A DNA stretch of 64,000 nt from Cladorrhinum sp. PSN259. Lineage: Eukaryota; Ascomycota; Sordariomycetes; Sordariales; Podosporaceae. Under the pieces are notes generated by a model. The model saw only the letters and a list, made by a program, of their open reading frames with translations. It ran no database searches and had not been told where the DNA came from. The DNA is taken from assembly GCA_033725935.1 (NCBI GenBank), contig MU867108.1:62001-126000 (forward strand). Reading direction: 5' to 3'. Below, piece after piece: positions 32,304 to 43,046 of this stretch. Positions within the stretch are counted from its first letter, which is position 1; each line of letters opens with the position of its first letter. The translations under genes were made by a program, and so were the position numbers.

Positions 32304-34422
32304 CCAGTGTGCAACCGGCACGCATTTCATCATGGATTCTGAACAAAATCCGGAAGCGGAGGTCTCTGAAGACCTCCTGCAGAAGCAATCATGATGATGA
32401 CAACCCAGTTCTCGTCTTTTCACCAACCAGCTTAGAAGTTCTCGCAAAAGGACCGAGATGTAGTTGGCCTGGCCACATGCCGAGACCTGGAAGTCCTGAC
32501 AATTCCACCGAGAGTCCTTACAATTACCCCGGGGAAACGACAGGAAAAGTTGAGTTGAAGTCGAGCAAGTTGAGGAAGTTTGTTCCAGTGACGACTTCAA
32601 TGCTACCTTACTGGGTTGGAAATGAAATCAGGTTTGAGATGGAAGTGACAGCTCAAGCATGCTTTGGGCCTCGTGGTTAGTACCACCCTCTCCGCAGAAG
32701 GGTAGACTTCGGCCCGATACCGGGTGAGGAGGTCCCCAGACCATGTCTCCCATTGGTTTCACATCGCTCAGAAGTTGACAGCCAGAGTTTGCATTCAGGT
32801 CTTGAGAAAGGTCCATTTTGCTTTTGCGGAGTCCTGATATAAAAGCCCGGCGCCGTCCCAAGTCCATTTGCCTCCCTCAGGAATATGACTAGTAACGAGA
32901 TTGCCCTCGTGGCGGTTGACTCTGAAGAAGACAATTCCCTGGAAAAAAGGCCATCAACCCCAGAAACCCGACAAGACTCCCAAACAGGTGTGTGTGGACT
33001 TGTCTCGTTTCGAGTATGTGAAAGCGAAGCAGGACGCCATCAAAGGGAAGTCGACATTCCCATGACCATCTGTCCCATCTGTCCTTCTCACCTCGATGCT
33101 GAAGTCGTTGGTCTTGGCAAATAGGAGGCTCGATGAATAAGCATGGAATTGACCAGCAACTCACATTCTTCATGTCTGATTGTAATTGGCCACTTTGATG
33201 CTGCAGGTGTGCGTGGATCCCTGGATTCCAGTCTCCAACGTTCGCTTTTACTGGCCAATGGCAATTGCTGCCATTTGTGACACTGGGAGGTCATGTGTCG
33301 GGGAATTTCCCATCTGCTGATCATGGCAATTTGTGTTGAATTTTTGCTTTCCAGTTTGAAGGGATGATGTGTCAGAGGAAGGTGTGATTGATGAAAAAAA
33401 AAGAAAGGTGAACTGTGCATGAATGAGTGACCGGGAATGGAGTTGAGTTTCGGCCCCCAAAAGACGTTGTGGCTGACTGCAAGCGCCAAAAGTTAAACGG
33501 CACGACCAGGTTAGGTATATAATACTTTAGCACAGGACCTGTGGCCAAGCAGGCTAAGAAGCGTTTGCTACACCCAAATCCACCCGAAACGCCACCAACT
33601 CTTTCCCTACAAGCCACCAACTTCTCCCAGTAAAAGGACAAGACCTTCAAATGCCTAGACATCTTACGATATACCTTCCTAAGAAGGCAATTAGTGGGCC
33701 GAACTCTGCTCTGCTCATCGATTTTTTGCCAGACATGCTTGCATTTGTAACCCGTTAGGAGGTGACCGGCTCTGAGATCAAAAGCCTATTCAGCGCCTGC
33801 GCAGAGCGAAAAATCCATGCCTTTGATCCAAGCTGATCCTTGCTATGGCCAGATGGTATCGGAATGCCACAACCATATCCATAATGAAGGGGGTCAAGAT
33901 ATAGGCTCGGCGCGGTGCATCTCGAAAGTCCGGTTGCCAAGAAGGCGCTATATTTGTTAGCCTTCCTGGTCACAAGTCCTGTGGCAATTGTACACTATCT
34001 GTCCCCAAAGCAGTGGTTTTCCTCTGACTTCCAACGCACACGCCACGCGCAACAATTGCCTGCCCAGACTTTCCAGTCTTCCGCCAAGTCGCAAGCGAGC
34101 TCTTGACAACTCCTTCGCCCCTGCTTCCGGGGATGACAGCCGGCCTGCGGGGCCAATTAGACGCGATACCAACTAATGAATCGAGCGATCACCAACCCAG
34201 CTATACCCAGATGCACCGATAAAATCCCACTGACCAGTAAAAAGGCCGAGATGTCGAATTTGCGCCGCAAACCCACCTGTCAAAGCTCCTTACCCCTTAC
34301 CCACTTGCTTGTAGAATTAGGACATCATGATCATGCGACTTGCAACAACCTTTTTATTTTCCCTCGCAGTCCCGCACAATGCTTCTCCACGACGACCGTG
34401 ACGACGACATCGCAATACCACC
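32304..34422. other. 2.1-kb stretch without a confident gene
   Basis: A 79-codon plus-strand frame, 32885..33124 ('MTSNEIALVAVDSEEDN...'), follows a TATAAAAG box at 32838 by 47 bp and could be a small gene or the first exon of a lost gene, but has no recognisable domain. Other frames are short. No RNA or repeat was recognised. Confidence 0.4.
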
Positions 34423-35678
34423 ATGTCTATAATCGATTACGGAGAAAACCACGATCCGAGAAGTTCGGACAACATCATCACGCCCGTCATTCTTGCCTGC
34501 GCGATTGCGCCCGTCTTTGCCTTTCTCTTTGTATGCGCACGATTTTACACCGCTCGGAGCGTACTTCGTACCATCCACGCAGATGATTGTGAGACTCCAT
34601 TCCCGTTGCTGTCTTTGAACAGTCTGCTGACAAGAAATGACATGCACCAGGGCTCATCCTGCCAGCAATGGTAATGTCCATCGCATTCTCCATTTGCATC
34701 ATCGTCAGTAGGTTGCTGCTGCCCCCTGAACAGAACCCGCACCATTGAGATACTGACCAGGACCCAGTGACCAACCATGGCCTCGGCCAGCGTATCTGGT
34801 ACTTGATCGATAACGGCTGGAGAGGGAAGAAGTTTGCCTTGCTAAGCGGGTTCGCCGGTGCCATTACGAGCAACATTGCCACCATGTTCACCAAATGCTC
34901 CATCCTTGTCTTCTACCAACGATTTTCGACGAGTCGACAGTTCACCATTGCCCTCTACACAATGATGGTCATTGTCATCATTGCCAACTCTCTCGGAGCT
35001 TTCGGAGCCCTCTTCGTCTGCCGTCCGATGAGGCGATTCTGGGACCTTAGTGCTGGAGGTGGCTGCCTTGATCAACACAGCTGGTATGCCTGGCTGATCA
35101 TCGTCAATTGTGTCAGCGATGGCATATTGCTTATCCTTCCCGCCTGGATCCTGGCGCCGTTGACGGTGCGCGTTTCGCAAAAGGTCGCCATCGCCGCCAT
35201 TCTCGGGACGGGTGGGTTTGTGGTTGGCGTCAGCATTCTGCGGGTTGTTGTCATGATGCGAACGCTATGGATGGATGACATGACGTACCGCTTCGCCATC
35301 AACTACTTCTGGTCGTAAGCATTGTCCCACTCGGACGATTTTCCTGGATGGATTACTGATAATTGGAACAGGGTTGTCGAGATGAACACTGCCATCGTCT
35401 GCGCGTGTGCGCCATGTTTGAGGCCCTTATTAGGCCGGTTCATCCCGTCTTTATCAATGATTGGGATAAGACGGAACCCCGATACTCTCTACACGCTGCC
35501 TGTTTCTCAGCTCGCCCAACGACGACCAGCTGCACACACCGAAGTTGCCGAACATGGAGATACGGGAAGCTCAACGGTAGAATTGACGACCAACTGGCAT
35601 ACCAAGTACTTTGGATCTGAGCCAGGATCGAGCAAAGGCAAAGAGCAACAACTACAACAACAACAACAATCAGTATAA
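34423..35678 (+). CDS. SAT4/PTH11-like seven-helix membrane protein (third of three)
   Basis: Four exons, join(34423..34588, 34651..34707, 34768..35314, 35372..35678), give 358 aa; introns are 53-62 nt, GT-AG and in phase. The first two introns interrupt the region after helix 1 and helix 2. Family marks: 'ARFYTARSVLRTIHADDW', 'NIATMFTKCSILVFYQRF', the loop Cys in 'GGCLDQHSWYAW', 'DGILLILPAWIL', and helix 7 'VVEMNTAIVCACAPCLRPL'. The tail ends in a short polyglutamine encoded by CAA repeats, a possible length polymorphism. Same general family as the genes at 17 and 26 kb, but with a different exon structure, so these are not recent duplicates. Confidence 0.88.
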
Positions 35679-36409
35679 TAATCATGAGTTTGGGATCTGT
35701 ATAAACGGCAACACGAGGCGTTATTATAGGATATTAGAACGGCGTTGTACAGGGATGGAATGGCAGGATCGCGATACCCGCCACCGCCACCACAGCCAAG
35801 GGATTTGGGCATCATTGGAATTTTGGGTGTTTGGTTCAGCAACCACTTGTTTCTTTTGTTATCTTTGATGATGGGAAGTTGGTTTTTTTTTCTCCGAAGA
35901 GGACATGACCGCCGACGTCGTGTATTCCCAAAGGCGTGCTGCCGTGTAATTTCTTGACCGTCTTGTCTTTTTTATTTCCATTTTCGGCATCACCTCGGGA
36001 TTTTGGTTACTTTTCGGTTTGGTTCGGGAAGTCATTTTTTTTTTTGCTCGACTTCCGTCATTCTTCAACTGATGGCGTATTCTTCATCCAAAATATACCT
36101 TAAGGCATTTGTCATTCCCTTCATCGAAAAAAATAAAATAGTAATCGATGATTGTTAATTACATATTATTGCGGAATAACCTCGCCCCTTATGACTAATC
36201 TACCACTGTGGATCCGGGTTTTCGCCCGCGTTCCGCGGCGCTGGTGCAACGGCGCCATCACGGCATTTAAGACCCCATCCCCCGCACCGTCCGGAACCGT
36301 CTTTCCCATTCGTGACACAACCAACTTTTCATACAGTTATTACACAGACCAAATACCCCTGAAACACTCATACTCGTCAACGACAATTACCACCAGTCAG
36401 ATTCGCAAA
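35679..36409. other. intergenic, 0.73 kb
   Basis: Contains the 3' region of the membrane-protein gene and the promoter of the oxygenase. An in-frame upstream extension of the oxygenase frame begins at 36152 but looks non-coding. Nothing else was recognised. Confidence 0.4.
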
Positions 36410-37351
36410 ATGACGACAGGCACATTCCGCTACGTCGACCCGGAGAGCATCACTCCCGGCATCAGTCCCTGGGCCAAAGTCGACGTCGACCACACTTCCT
36501 ACACCCGCACAGCCCGCACCCTCCCCGTCACCGATTTCCGCGATTGCTTGGGGCTGCACACTAGCTCTCAAGTCCGCGCATTTGGCACAGACATCGACAT
36601 TGCGGGGTTTGCAGTCTATCACTACCCGGCCAAGGAGAAGGACTTTGCAGACGATGCGGCCGTTCGCGGCGGGTACTACGGCGAAGTCGAGGAACTCCTG
36701 AGAGCCAAACTCGAGCCAAGCAAGGGCAAGATCCGCAAAGTGGTCATCTTTGACCACACGATCCGGAAGCACGACCCTAATTCCCCACGGCAACCTGTTC
36801 AGTCCGTGCACGTGGACCAGACGCCCAGCGCCGCCGAGGCAAGGGTCAGGAGGCACGTACCCGACGCCAAAGAGGCCGAGGAGTTGTTGAAGGGAAGATA
36901 CCAACTCATCAACGTCTGGCGACCGATCCGCCACCCTGCGACCGACTTCCCCTTGGCGGTGGTGGATTGGCGGACGGTCGAGCCGAAGGATATGGTTCCC
37001 GTTTCGCTGCTTTATCCCATGAGGAAGCCAGGGGAGGACGACGACGACAGAGGGAAGGAGGTGTTGCCCACCCCCGAGAGCCTGGCAAGCACGGAAGGGT
37101 ACGAGGTGAAGGGGGAGACGTACGGCGTGCTGCCGAATGAGAACCACAAGTTTTACTACGTCAAGGATATGAAGCCCGAGGAGACCATGTTTATCAAGTG
37201 TTTTGACAGTTGGAGCGAGGGCATGGCACCAAATGGGAAGAAGGGGATCGCGGCGCTGACGCCTCACACGGCTTTCATCGATCCGAACACGCCCGAGGGG
37301 ACGCCGGGGAGGGAGAGTATTGAGGTTAGGTGTTTGGTCTTTTATGAGTAA
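36410..37351 (+). CDS. AsaB/CmcJ-type putative oxygenase
   Basis: A single 313-aa frame. The fungal hydroxylase/desaturase AsaB and bacterial CmcJ (7-alpha-cephem methoxylase subunit) share its layout: 'VVIFDHTIRK' followed by 'VHVDQTPSAAEARVRRH', then 'GRYQLINVWRPIRHPATDFPLAV.D', 'HKFYYVKDMKPEETMFIKCFDS' and 'PHTAFIDP'. His134-x-Asp136 and His286 can be read as a Fe(II)/2-oxoglutarate triad, with the downstream Arg in 'RESIEVRCLVF' as co-substrate ligand. Members tailor secondary metabolites such as aspergillic acid; the substrate here is unknown. The start at 36410 was chosen because the upstream extension lacks coding character. It is convergent with a TmpA-like gene. Confidence 0.85.
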   Translation: MTTGTFRYVDPESITPGISPWAKVDVDHTSYTRTARTLPVTDFRDCLGLHTSSQVRAFGTDIDIAGFAVYHYPAKEKDFADDAAVRGGYYGEVEELLRAKLEPSKGKIRKVVIFDHTIRKHDPNSPRQPVQSVHVDQTPSAAEARVRRHVPDAKEAEELLKGRYQLINVWRPIRHPATDFPLAVVDWRTVEPKDMVPVSLLYPMRKPGEDDDDRGKEVLPTPESLASTEGYEVKGETYGVLPNENHKFYYVKDMKPEETMFIKCFDSWSEGMAPNGKKGIAALTPHTAFIDPNTPEGTPGRESIEVRCLVFYE

Positions 37352-37719
37352 GATCGTTTTCTGTCAGGGAGTTTGTTTAGTACAAGGAGTAGGAATAGGA
37401 GTTTATGTGTGTGTGTTTTATTTCCAGTTTAGATAGAAATTATATTCCCTTACACAATGTCTAACTCCTACGTCGCGAGACGAGCCATCAATTTTCTGAA
37501 AGCTAAATTGATACACAAAATACCGACCCAATCCATCCGAACCGCCGCGCCCCTATTCAATATTATCCTGACCCACTAGACCATTACTCCCTTCATAAAT
37601 ACACCCCTAAAGCCCCTAAAACCCAAAATAAATTCACAAGAAATTTCTTCCCAAAACCCCGCCCCTTTTCCACCAAACCACCGTGCATGTTTTGTCACAA
37701 AAGCATTTTAAAACAAAAC
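37352..37719. other. intergenic between convergent genes, 368 bp
   Basis: Shared 3' region of the AsaB-like and TmpA-like genes. AT-rich, with GTGTGTGT near 37407. No gene was recognised. Confidence 0.4.
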
Positions 37720-39237
37720 TCAACTATCAAAAATAGGACCATAAGCCAGCACCCCCCTGCTCTCCAGTCCATACACCAGCTCCCTCGTCATCCGCGGATT
37801 ACTAATGACGCAGACAGCCTCCGCGTCAAACTCCTTATACAGCCTCAAAACAACCGGCAGCATGTCCTCTCTTTTACCCTTTGCGCTCGTATCGATAATC
37901 ACGGGGTTCTCGTCCATCTTTTTGACCAACTCGAGCGTTCTCTGACCGTACGTCGCCAGGGGACTCCTAGTCTGCCACAACACCCTCATCTTAGGTCTAT
38001 TCTCGTCCGCGATGAAACTTAGACAGGGGCCGATCCCGCTTCCCGTCGTCACGACGATGATGCGGCTGTACATCCTCAGCACGTAGCCGAAGCCGTAGGT
38101 GGGGATTCCTCTCTTCCAGAGGTGAGTCGGTTGTTGCGCAATAGCGGATTTAGTCCAGTCGCCCACTTTTGAGACTAGGACGGAAAACTTTGTTTCGTCG
38201 CTGGGGGTATTGTCAAAGTGATCCGGGAACGAAGCAAAGGCGTGCCAGTCTTTTAGCGGGTTCTTGGCCACCGAGATTCCCTGTCCGAACTTCACGGTCG
38301 CGTGGGAAAAGTGCAGACGGACCGCGTGCGGGGAGAGGTGTTCGGGTTTGACGGCGACCCGGCGGAGTAAAAGCCAGGGGTGGATCGTTGCGAGAGTCAA
38401 GATGATCAAAATCCAGAACGCGGGTAAGGGGAGCAGGAATTTTGAGATTGTGTTGATTTTTCCACTGTCGACTGCTTCGGAGGCCATCAGAAACAAAAGA
38501 GCCCAGAAGATGATGAGGATGGCCCAGTTAAAGTATCGATGCACTAGTTCAAAGACGTCGTGGTGTTTCTGCCGGAATTTGGGGTGCGCCACGGCGATTA
38601 TTGAGATGAGCAGAAGTAAAATCAGATATATCAAAACCAGGATGGCGATTTGTTTGGGTTTCGAGGTGGGTGTAGTTGAGGTGTACAGAGCGGCGAAACC
38701 AATGTACCATATTCCAGAGGCCACGCCTGTGCCCGAGTGGACGCCTCCCAGGTGGAAGATCTTGCAGGCTAGCCGTTTGAGCCACGTCGGCGAGGAACGG
38801 GGTAGCGAGCCAAAGGTGAGGAACAAGGCGTTGACTACGAGTGGTTGGCGGCAGAGACCGCACACCGCCAGGTTGATGGCCGAAGCATTGACGAAGGCTA
38901 TTGGGGAGGGGGAACCTTGGGCGAGGAGGATGATGAAGGCTGTGATGTTGGCCAGGAAGGTTATCGTGAAGAGGCGCTTGTAGACGTTTAGGACTGCGTA
39001 GCGGAAGAAGCTGAGTGGTTTTTGGGAGAGCTCGGTATCTTGGGCCTCGAGGTCGGCTAATGCTCCTTTTTCTTTTGTTATTGATGATGATGATGTGGGG
39101 GAGTTTGTGGGGGCGGTTGAGTCTGATGGTGATGGTGGCGCTACTGAATAATCCAGGACTATTTTTGTCTCGATGATCTCGTCCTTCTTCTTCTCTGTGA
39201 TGTCGACTGACTGTGCTTCAAACATTGTGCGATCCAT
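37720..39237 (-). CDS. TmpA-like membrane flavoprotein (ferric-reductase-like)
   Basis: A single 505-aa frame. The hydrophilic Ser/Thr-rich first ~75 residues are followed by about six hydrophobic segments (residues ~85-310), then a cytosolic reductase-like half. That half has 'HAVRLHFSHATVKFGQGISV', 'DWHAFASFPD' (flavin-side region), 'VVTTGSGIGPCLSFI' (pyridine-nucleotide loop) and 'AVCVISNPRMTRELV'. This is the architecture of Aspergillus nidulans TmpA, a membrane oxidoreductase involved in signalling conidiation, and of its many fungal relatives. Unlike true ferric reductases, the helices show few candidate heme histidines, so electron transfer through heme is doubtful. Convergent with the AsaB-like gene; a shared pathway is possible. 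Confidence 0.8.
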   Translation of the reverse strand: MDRTMFEAQSVDITEKKKDEIIETKIVLDYSVAPPSPSDSTAPTNSPTSSSSITKEKGALADLEAQDTELSQKPLSFFRYAVLNVYKRLFTITFLANITAFIILLAQGSPSPIAFVNASAINLAVCGLCRQPLVVNALFLTFGSLPRSSPTWLKRLACKIFHLGGVHSGTGVASGIWYIGFAALYTSTTPTSKPKQIAILVLIYLILLLLISIIAVAHPKFRQKHHDVFELVHRYFNWAILIIFWALLFLMASEAVDSGKINTISKFLLPLPAFWILIILTLATIHPWLLLRRVAVKPEHLSPHAVRLHFSHATVKFGQGISVAKNPLKDWHAFASFPDHFDNTPSDETKFSVLVSKVGDWTKSAIAQQPTHLWKRGIPTYGFGYVLRMYSRIIVVTTGSGIGPCLSFIADENRPKMRVLWQTRSPLATYGQRTLELVKKMDENPVIIDTSAKGKREDMLPVVLRLYKEFDAEAVCVISNPRMTRELVYGLESRGVLAYGPIFDS

Positions 39238-40409
39238 GGTGGGCAGATATCACGAGTATCATACATGTACAATGACAAAAACTTGGAGAGATACGGGCGA
39301 AGCATAGTAAATACTACCAGGACATGCGGACTCTTTAAGCAACACCCTCTTTTCTAACGGTAGGCAAGATCATACACTCGTCCTTCCTAAACAGTGACAT
39401 GCTGTGCCACCCGCTGACCACCATCGAGGGATGGGGAAAAGGGCGGAGTATCTGTTAGTGATCCCTCTGGTCGGCACCACTCGGAGCATGTTTCTCCGAT
39501 TTTCATCACATATTTGACTCCATACAAGGTTACCATGACAGGTAGGTCTACACGAGGAGGAGGGTGATGATGATGTCCACTTGTGTGCGTGTTGGGTCTA
39601 ATATGGCATCACTATTTCACATGCATGGGATGAGAAGCCCCACACACCGTCCAATCGGAGTAGATGGCTGCCGTCCGTCGTGATAACGGTAAACGGTTAT
39701 TGGTTTTTGATCTTGATTCACCTGTCCCGTTCCACCGAGAGTGGCCGTCGGGTGTGAGTGTGTGTCACAGTCCCAGAAACTTGGGAACGCTGCGAGTGTT
39801 GCTACTCCCTTTGTGCATAGGTAGGTACGTACCATCACGTGGATAAGAGACAATGCAACCTGTCTCACCCGTGCTCTCGGTGAAATATTGAACCACTTGG
39901 GGATGAATTTGGCATCCCTCATTCAACTTCATCCCGTTTCCAGGGAGGGCCGCAATGTACCTGGTACGATCGATTTCCCCCAATCTCGATTGCGGCTTTT
40001 CACAATATATTACCAAAAAATTGACACGTCTCATTTTCTGACGTCGGTTTTCCTAAAAATGGAGATTGGAATGCCTTAACGCAAATGCAAAATGCAAAAT
40101 GCAGAACGTTGCTCGGAGTCCGGAGAATCTTTGGAGTTTCAACCAATACCCATTCTGCAATTCTTCCTGCACCTTGGTGGCAGCTGCATTAGACTGCAGC
40201 TGACTTTCGCGTGGGTCATCGATGCGGTGTGGTCAAGTCTTCGATAGCCGATGACCCGATTGCGGCCCAACTTTCCCCACTCCCACACACCCTCCTGTAC
40301 CTCCCCACCCCACACCGCCCACGCACACAATAAAACCTGTTGCAGGCTGTCAAAGAGACTGAATCCGTCACCGAATCTCAAGAAAAGTCGGGACCACACA
40401 CGATTTCAA
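39238..40409. other. intergenic, 1.2 kb
   Basis: Short frames only. A small GCAAAAT/GCAAAT direct repeat occurs near 40082-40102. No gene was recognised before the tRNA. Confidence 0.4.
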
Positions 40410-40501
40410 TCGGGTATGGTGTAGCGGTAACATCGTTGACTCTCACTTCCCAGAAGTGATATGTTCTCTCAACAGCCCCGGGTTCGACTCCCGGTATCCG
40501 A
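40410..40501 (+). tRNA. tRNA-Glu (anticodon CTC) with 22-nt intron
   Basis: A full cloverleaf can be folded: acceptor TCGGGTA/TATCCGA, D-stem GTGT/ACAT, anticodon stem GTTGA/TCAAC, T-stem CCGGG/CCCGG with TTCGACT loop. The anticodon CTC is at 40442..40444. An intron, 40446..40467, sits after position 37, the standard place for nuclear tRNA introns. CCA is not encoded, as expected. The internal A and B boxes (TGGTGTAGCGG, GGTTCGACTCC) serve as the pol III promoter. Confidence 0.92.
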
Positions 40502-40508
40502 GTCTCAA

Positions 40509-40520
40509 ATATTTTTTTTT
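40509..40520 (+). terminator. pol III oligo-T terminator of the tRNA
   Basis: A run of at least ten T residues about 10 nt after the tRNA 3' end, the usual RNA polymerase III stop signal. Confidence 0.85.
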
Positions 40521-40628
40521 GCAAAAGTTTTATGCATTAGGGAATTTTTTTTTAATTTCCCAACTCCGGTGTTGCACTCACTCACCAACCGATTATTTTT
40601 ATTTTTATCTTATTTTTATTTTTATTGT

Positions 40629-40850
40629 GTGCGACGAATCTGGGCACACGAAATTTCCTTTTTCCGTACCTCTCGCCCACGTGGCAATGCTCACCCTAGC
40701 TCAAGCACGGCTCAGTCCCTACTCAGGATTACTCAGGATTTGCTCACCTTTGCTCAACCTAATTACGGTTTTGGGCAGGCTGCGCTACAGCATGCTGAAT
40801 TGCTTTAACTCTAGTCGAATGGGCCCAGAAATTGGACCTATATATGAAGA
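40629..40850 (+). repeat. dispersed ~210-bp repeat, copy A
   Basis: Aligns by eye with copy B at 58876..59084 in the same orientation. Shared blocks, in order: 'AATTTCCTTTTTC', clustered GCTCA/CTCAGGATT units, 'GGCAGGCTGC', 'ACAGCATGCTG', 'ATTGCTT.AACTC.AG.CGA', 'CCCAGAA' and 'TATATAT'. Copies differ by scattered substitutions and small indels. It could be a solo LTR or other non-autonomous element; no flanking target duplication was established. It lies just 3' of the tRNA, a favoured landing site for some LTR elements. Confidence 0.75.
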
Positions 40851-41187
40851 TGGCCAAAATTGGTCCCCATTCTTGAAAATGAACAGTTTCGCCTTTACTT
40901 TTTGTTGCGATGCCCATGGGGTTGGCTGTGGTAGCCAGGATAGCGGGGGGGCTTGGGCAGCACTACGCCAGCCTTACAACAGCAGTGCTGAGGGAAGCAG
41001 GTGGCTCACTGTGATCAATTCAACAGCTAAAGGGAGGTAATTGTTGCTTGCTTACAGAAGCTATCTACAGTGGTGAGTGGAGGGTGCCAGTTATCTGGCT
41101 GTGATGGCTTCTGGAGCCTTCTATCCTACTAATTACAAAACTGGAAAGGTAAACAACAGGGGGGCTTTCGCAGGGGCTGTTTGGTAA
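40851..41187. other. intergenic, 337 bp
   Basis: Between repeat copy A and the 3' end of the ubiquitin-like gene. No further feature was recognised. Confidence 0.4.
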
Positions 41188-42061
41188 CTACATAGATACA
41201 AAATAGATCCCTTCGAATGATCGCGTTAAACAGGACTCAATTCTATGCTCTGAGTGGTGGCGCAAATGTGAGTTTACCTCTTTGATGCCGTGATCGACCA
41301 ATATTTTAGCTTTTTAAAGAAGAAGAATCTCCCATTAGCACATCTGAGTCGCCAAGCGAAAGGCTAAGGTCAGAGACTTACCGTCTTCAAGCTGCCTTCC
41401 TCCGAATATAAGCCTCTGTTCATCAGCGGGAGTTCCCTCTTGGTCCTCGATATGTCTCTTCGCGTCCTCAACTGTCTCTTCATCAAGAAGCACACGAATT
41501 TCGAGTATAGTTCCCTTCAAGGTCTTCACGGTAACTTGCACCCGACGGTACATGGTGTTTTTGAGCCTCTCAAGGTATGTCTGTGTCCGCTGTAGAGGTT
41601 TAAACACTTTGTACTCCGGTGTCATTAGAAATTTTGAACTCGGGAGGCGCATCCTGAGCACCCAGCTGTTTGAACACGGCGTGACTGTGGAATTGCTGTC
41701 AGTTTTACCAACTATTCTTCCTGTGCCTTAAGACATGCCATTTTTCTCACCCAGTTCCTGGTTTGACCAAAACAGATTGTCGTACGAGGCTTGGTTCTGT
41801 CCCATTAACTCGCAGGGTATGACCGTCGATCCACATCGTCCGCAAACTATACTCGTCACACACGGCGAAGTAATCATCGACTTGTGGATCCACTCGCTCA
41901 TAAGCGGATGGGGAATGATTAGATTGTTCAGCATGGGATTGTTTATCCACTACCGGCGTTGCCAATTTCACCCCGGCGACGGTGATGTCGAGCTTGAACG
42001 CCACTGGCGTGTCGGCCGGCTTACTGCTCATCCCCTCAAGAAATTTAGCATATATTGCCAT
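41188..42061 (-). CDS. protein with a C-terminal ubiquitin-like domain
   Basis: Three exons, complement(join(41188..41309, 41382..41695, 41751..42061)), give 248 aa; introns are GT-AG and phase-consistent. Exon 2 contains 'VQVTVKTLKGTILEIRVLLD', 'TVEDAKRHIEDQEGTPADEQ', 'RLIFGGRQLED', which aligns along ubiquitin residues 1-52. Exon 3 continues 'AKILVDHGIKEVNSHLR' in place of ubiquitin's DYNIQKESTLHLVLR. There is no Gly-Gly terminus; the protein runs on ~15 residues, so conjugation to targets is unlikely and an integral ubiquitin-like interaction domain is more probable. The N-terminal ~130 residues are unrecognised. If the donor at 41381 is not used, the frame ends soon after and truncates the domain. 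Confidence 0.65.
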
Positions 42062-43046
42062 TCCATGTCCGGCTGATTAGGTAAGGTAGAGATCATCAGC
42101 ACCTTGGGCATTTTTGCCTCAAGGTTGCGAGTCTTGCGGTGCCATTACAGCACATGCGTATAGGTAACCTTGAAGACAATAGTGGAGCGGAGAAGTGAAT
42201 ATATCCCCTTTCGTGTTGGAGGCAGTAATCCGGTAGTCAGAGTTAAGCGACGTGGCCGTTCACGAATTTGGGGTAGCATCGGCGTTTTGAGAGATAAAGA
42301 CGGGCACAAGAAGTGTCCAGCTCTCTCTCTGCCGGGATTCCCCATTATCAAGGTTGGCATTCAATTGGGCGTCAGTCCAGGGGCGGCAAACTGAAATCTG
42401 GGTTTGTTGGTTTTTACCAAAGCATGCATGTCTGCCCCTGATTCAAAGGTGAGATACTACAGAGTCCCCAACCGGACTACCCCCCTTCCCTGGATGACAA
42501 CTTGGACTAAGAACGAATAGGAGAGTGGTAAAACATACCGATGAGTTGCATTCGATGCAGAGCCACTTTGGAATACACCCGCTACCATGAACCAATGATA
42601 GATAGGATCTCAAAGTTTTTTAAAGCTATATTCTACTTCATGGTCACTCAAAGTCTGGGTGGGACCGGGGTCTCCTCCCCGAAACACACCTTTCAGTCTG
42701 CCTGCTGCACTGCCTCATGCACCTCGCCGATAGTTCGCGGAAGAGCCTCACATTGAAAAATCTTTCTTGCGCACTCGGTTGACACCCTACCTGCCACCCA
42801 GAGACGTCCCCAGATTTTGCACACATAAAAAAACCAAGGCCTCGCAGACTCGGAAGGCAAGAAGAACATGCGCCGCGCTCCCTGCCTGCCTGAGCTTGTT
42901 TTCCCCGCGCTCCGCTCCCAACCCCTCCGCTCCGCCCCACTTACGGTTCCGATCCTGTCAAACCCCGCACCGGAAGCGCCGCCCCTCATTGCACCGTGAG
43001 GCCCTCCACACCAAGAGTACTCAATACCGCACCGTAAACGACCGCC
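42062..43046. other. intergenic, 1 kb
   Basis: Divergent promoter space between the ubiquitin-like and acetyltransferase genes. Frames here are short and unrecognised. The last 200 bp are C-rich. Confidence 0.4.

Noticed and set aside
36377..37267. 296-codon minus-strand frame
   Set aside because: Antisense shadow of the AsaB-like gene; composition reflects GC-rich third positions and no motif is present.
38264..38983. 239-codon plus-strand frame
   Set aside because: Antisense of the TmpA-like membrane region; no domain and no splice context.
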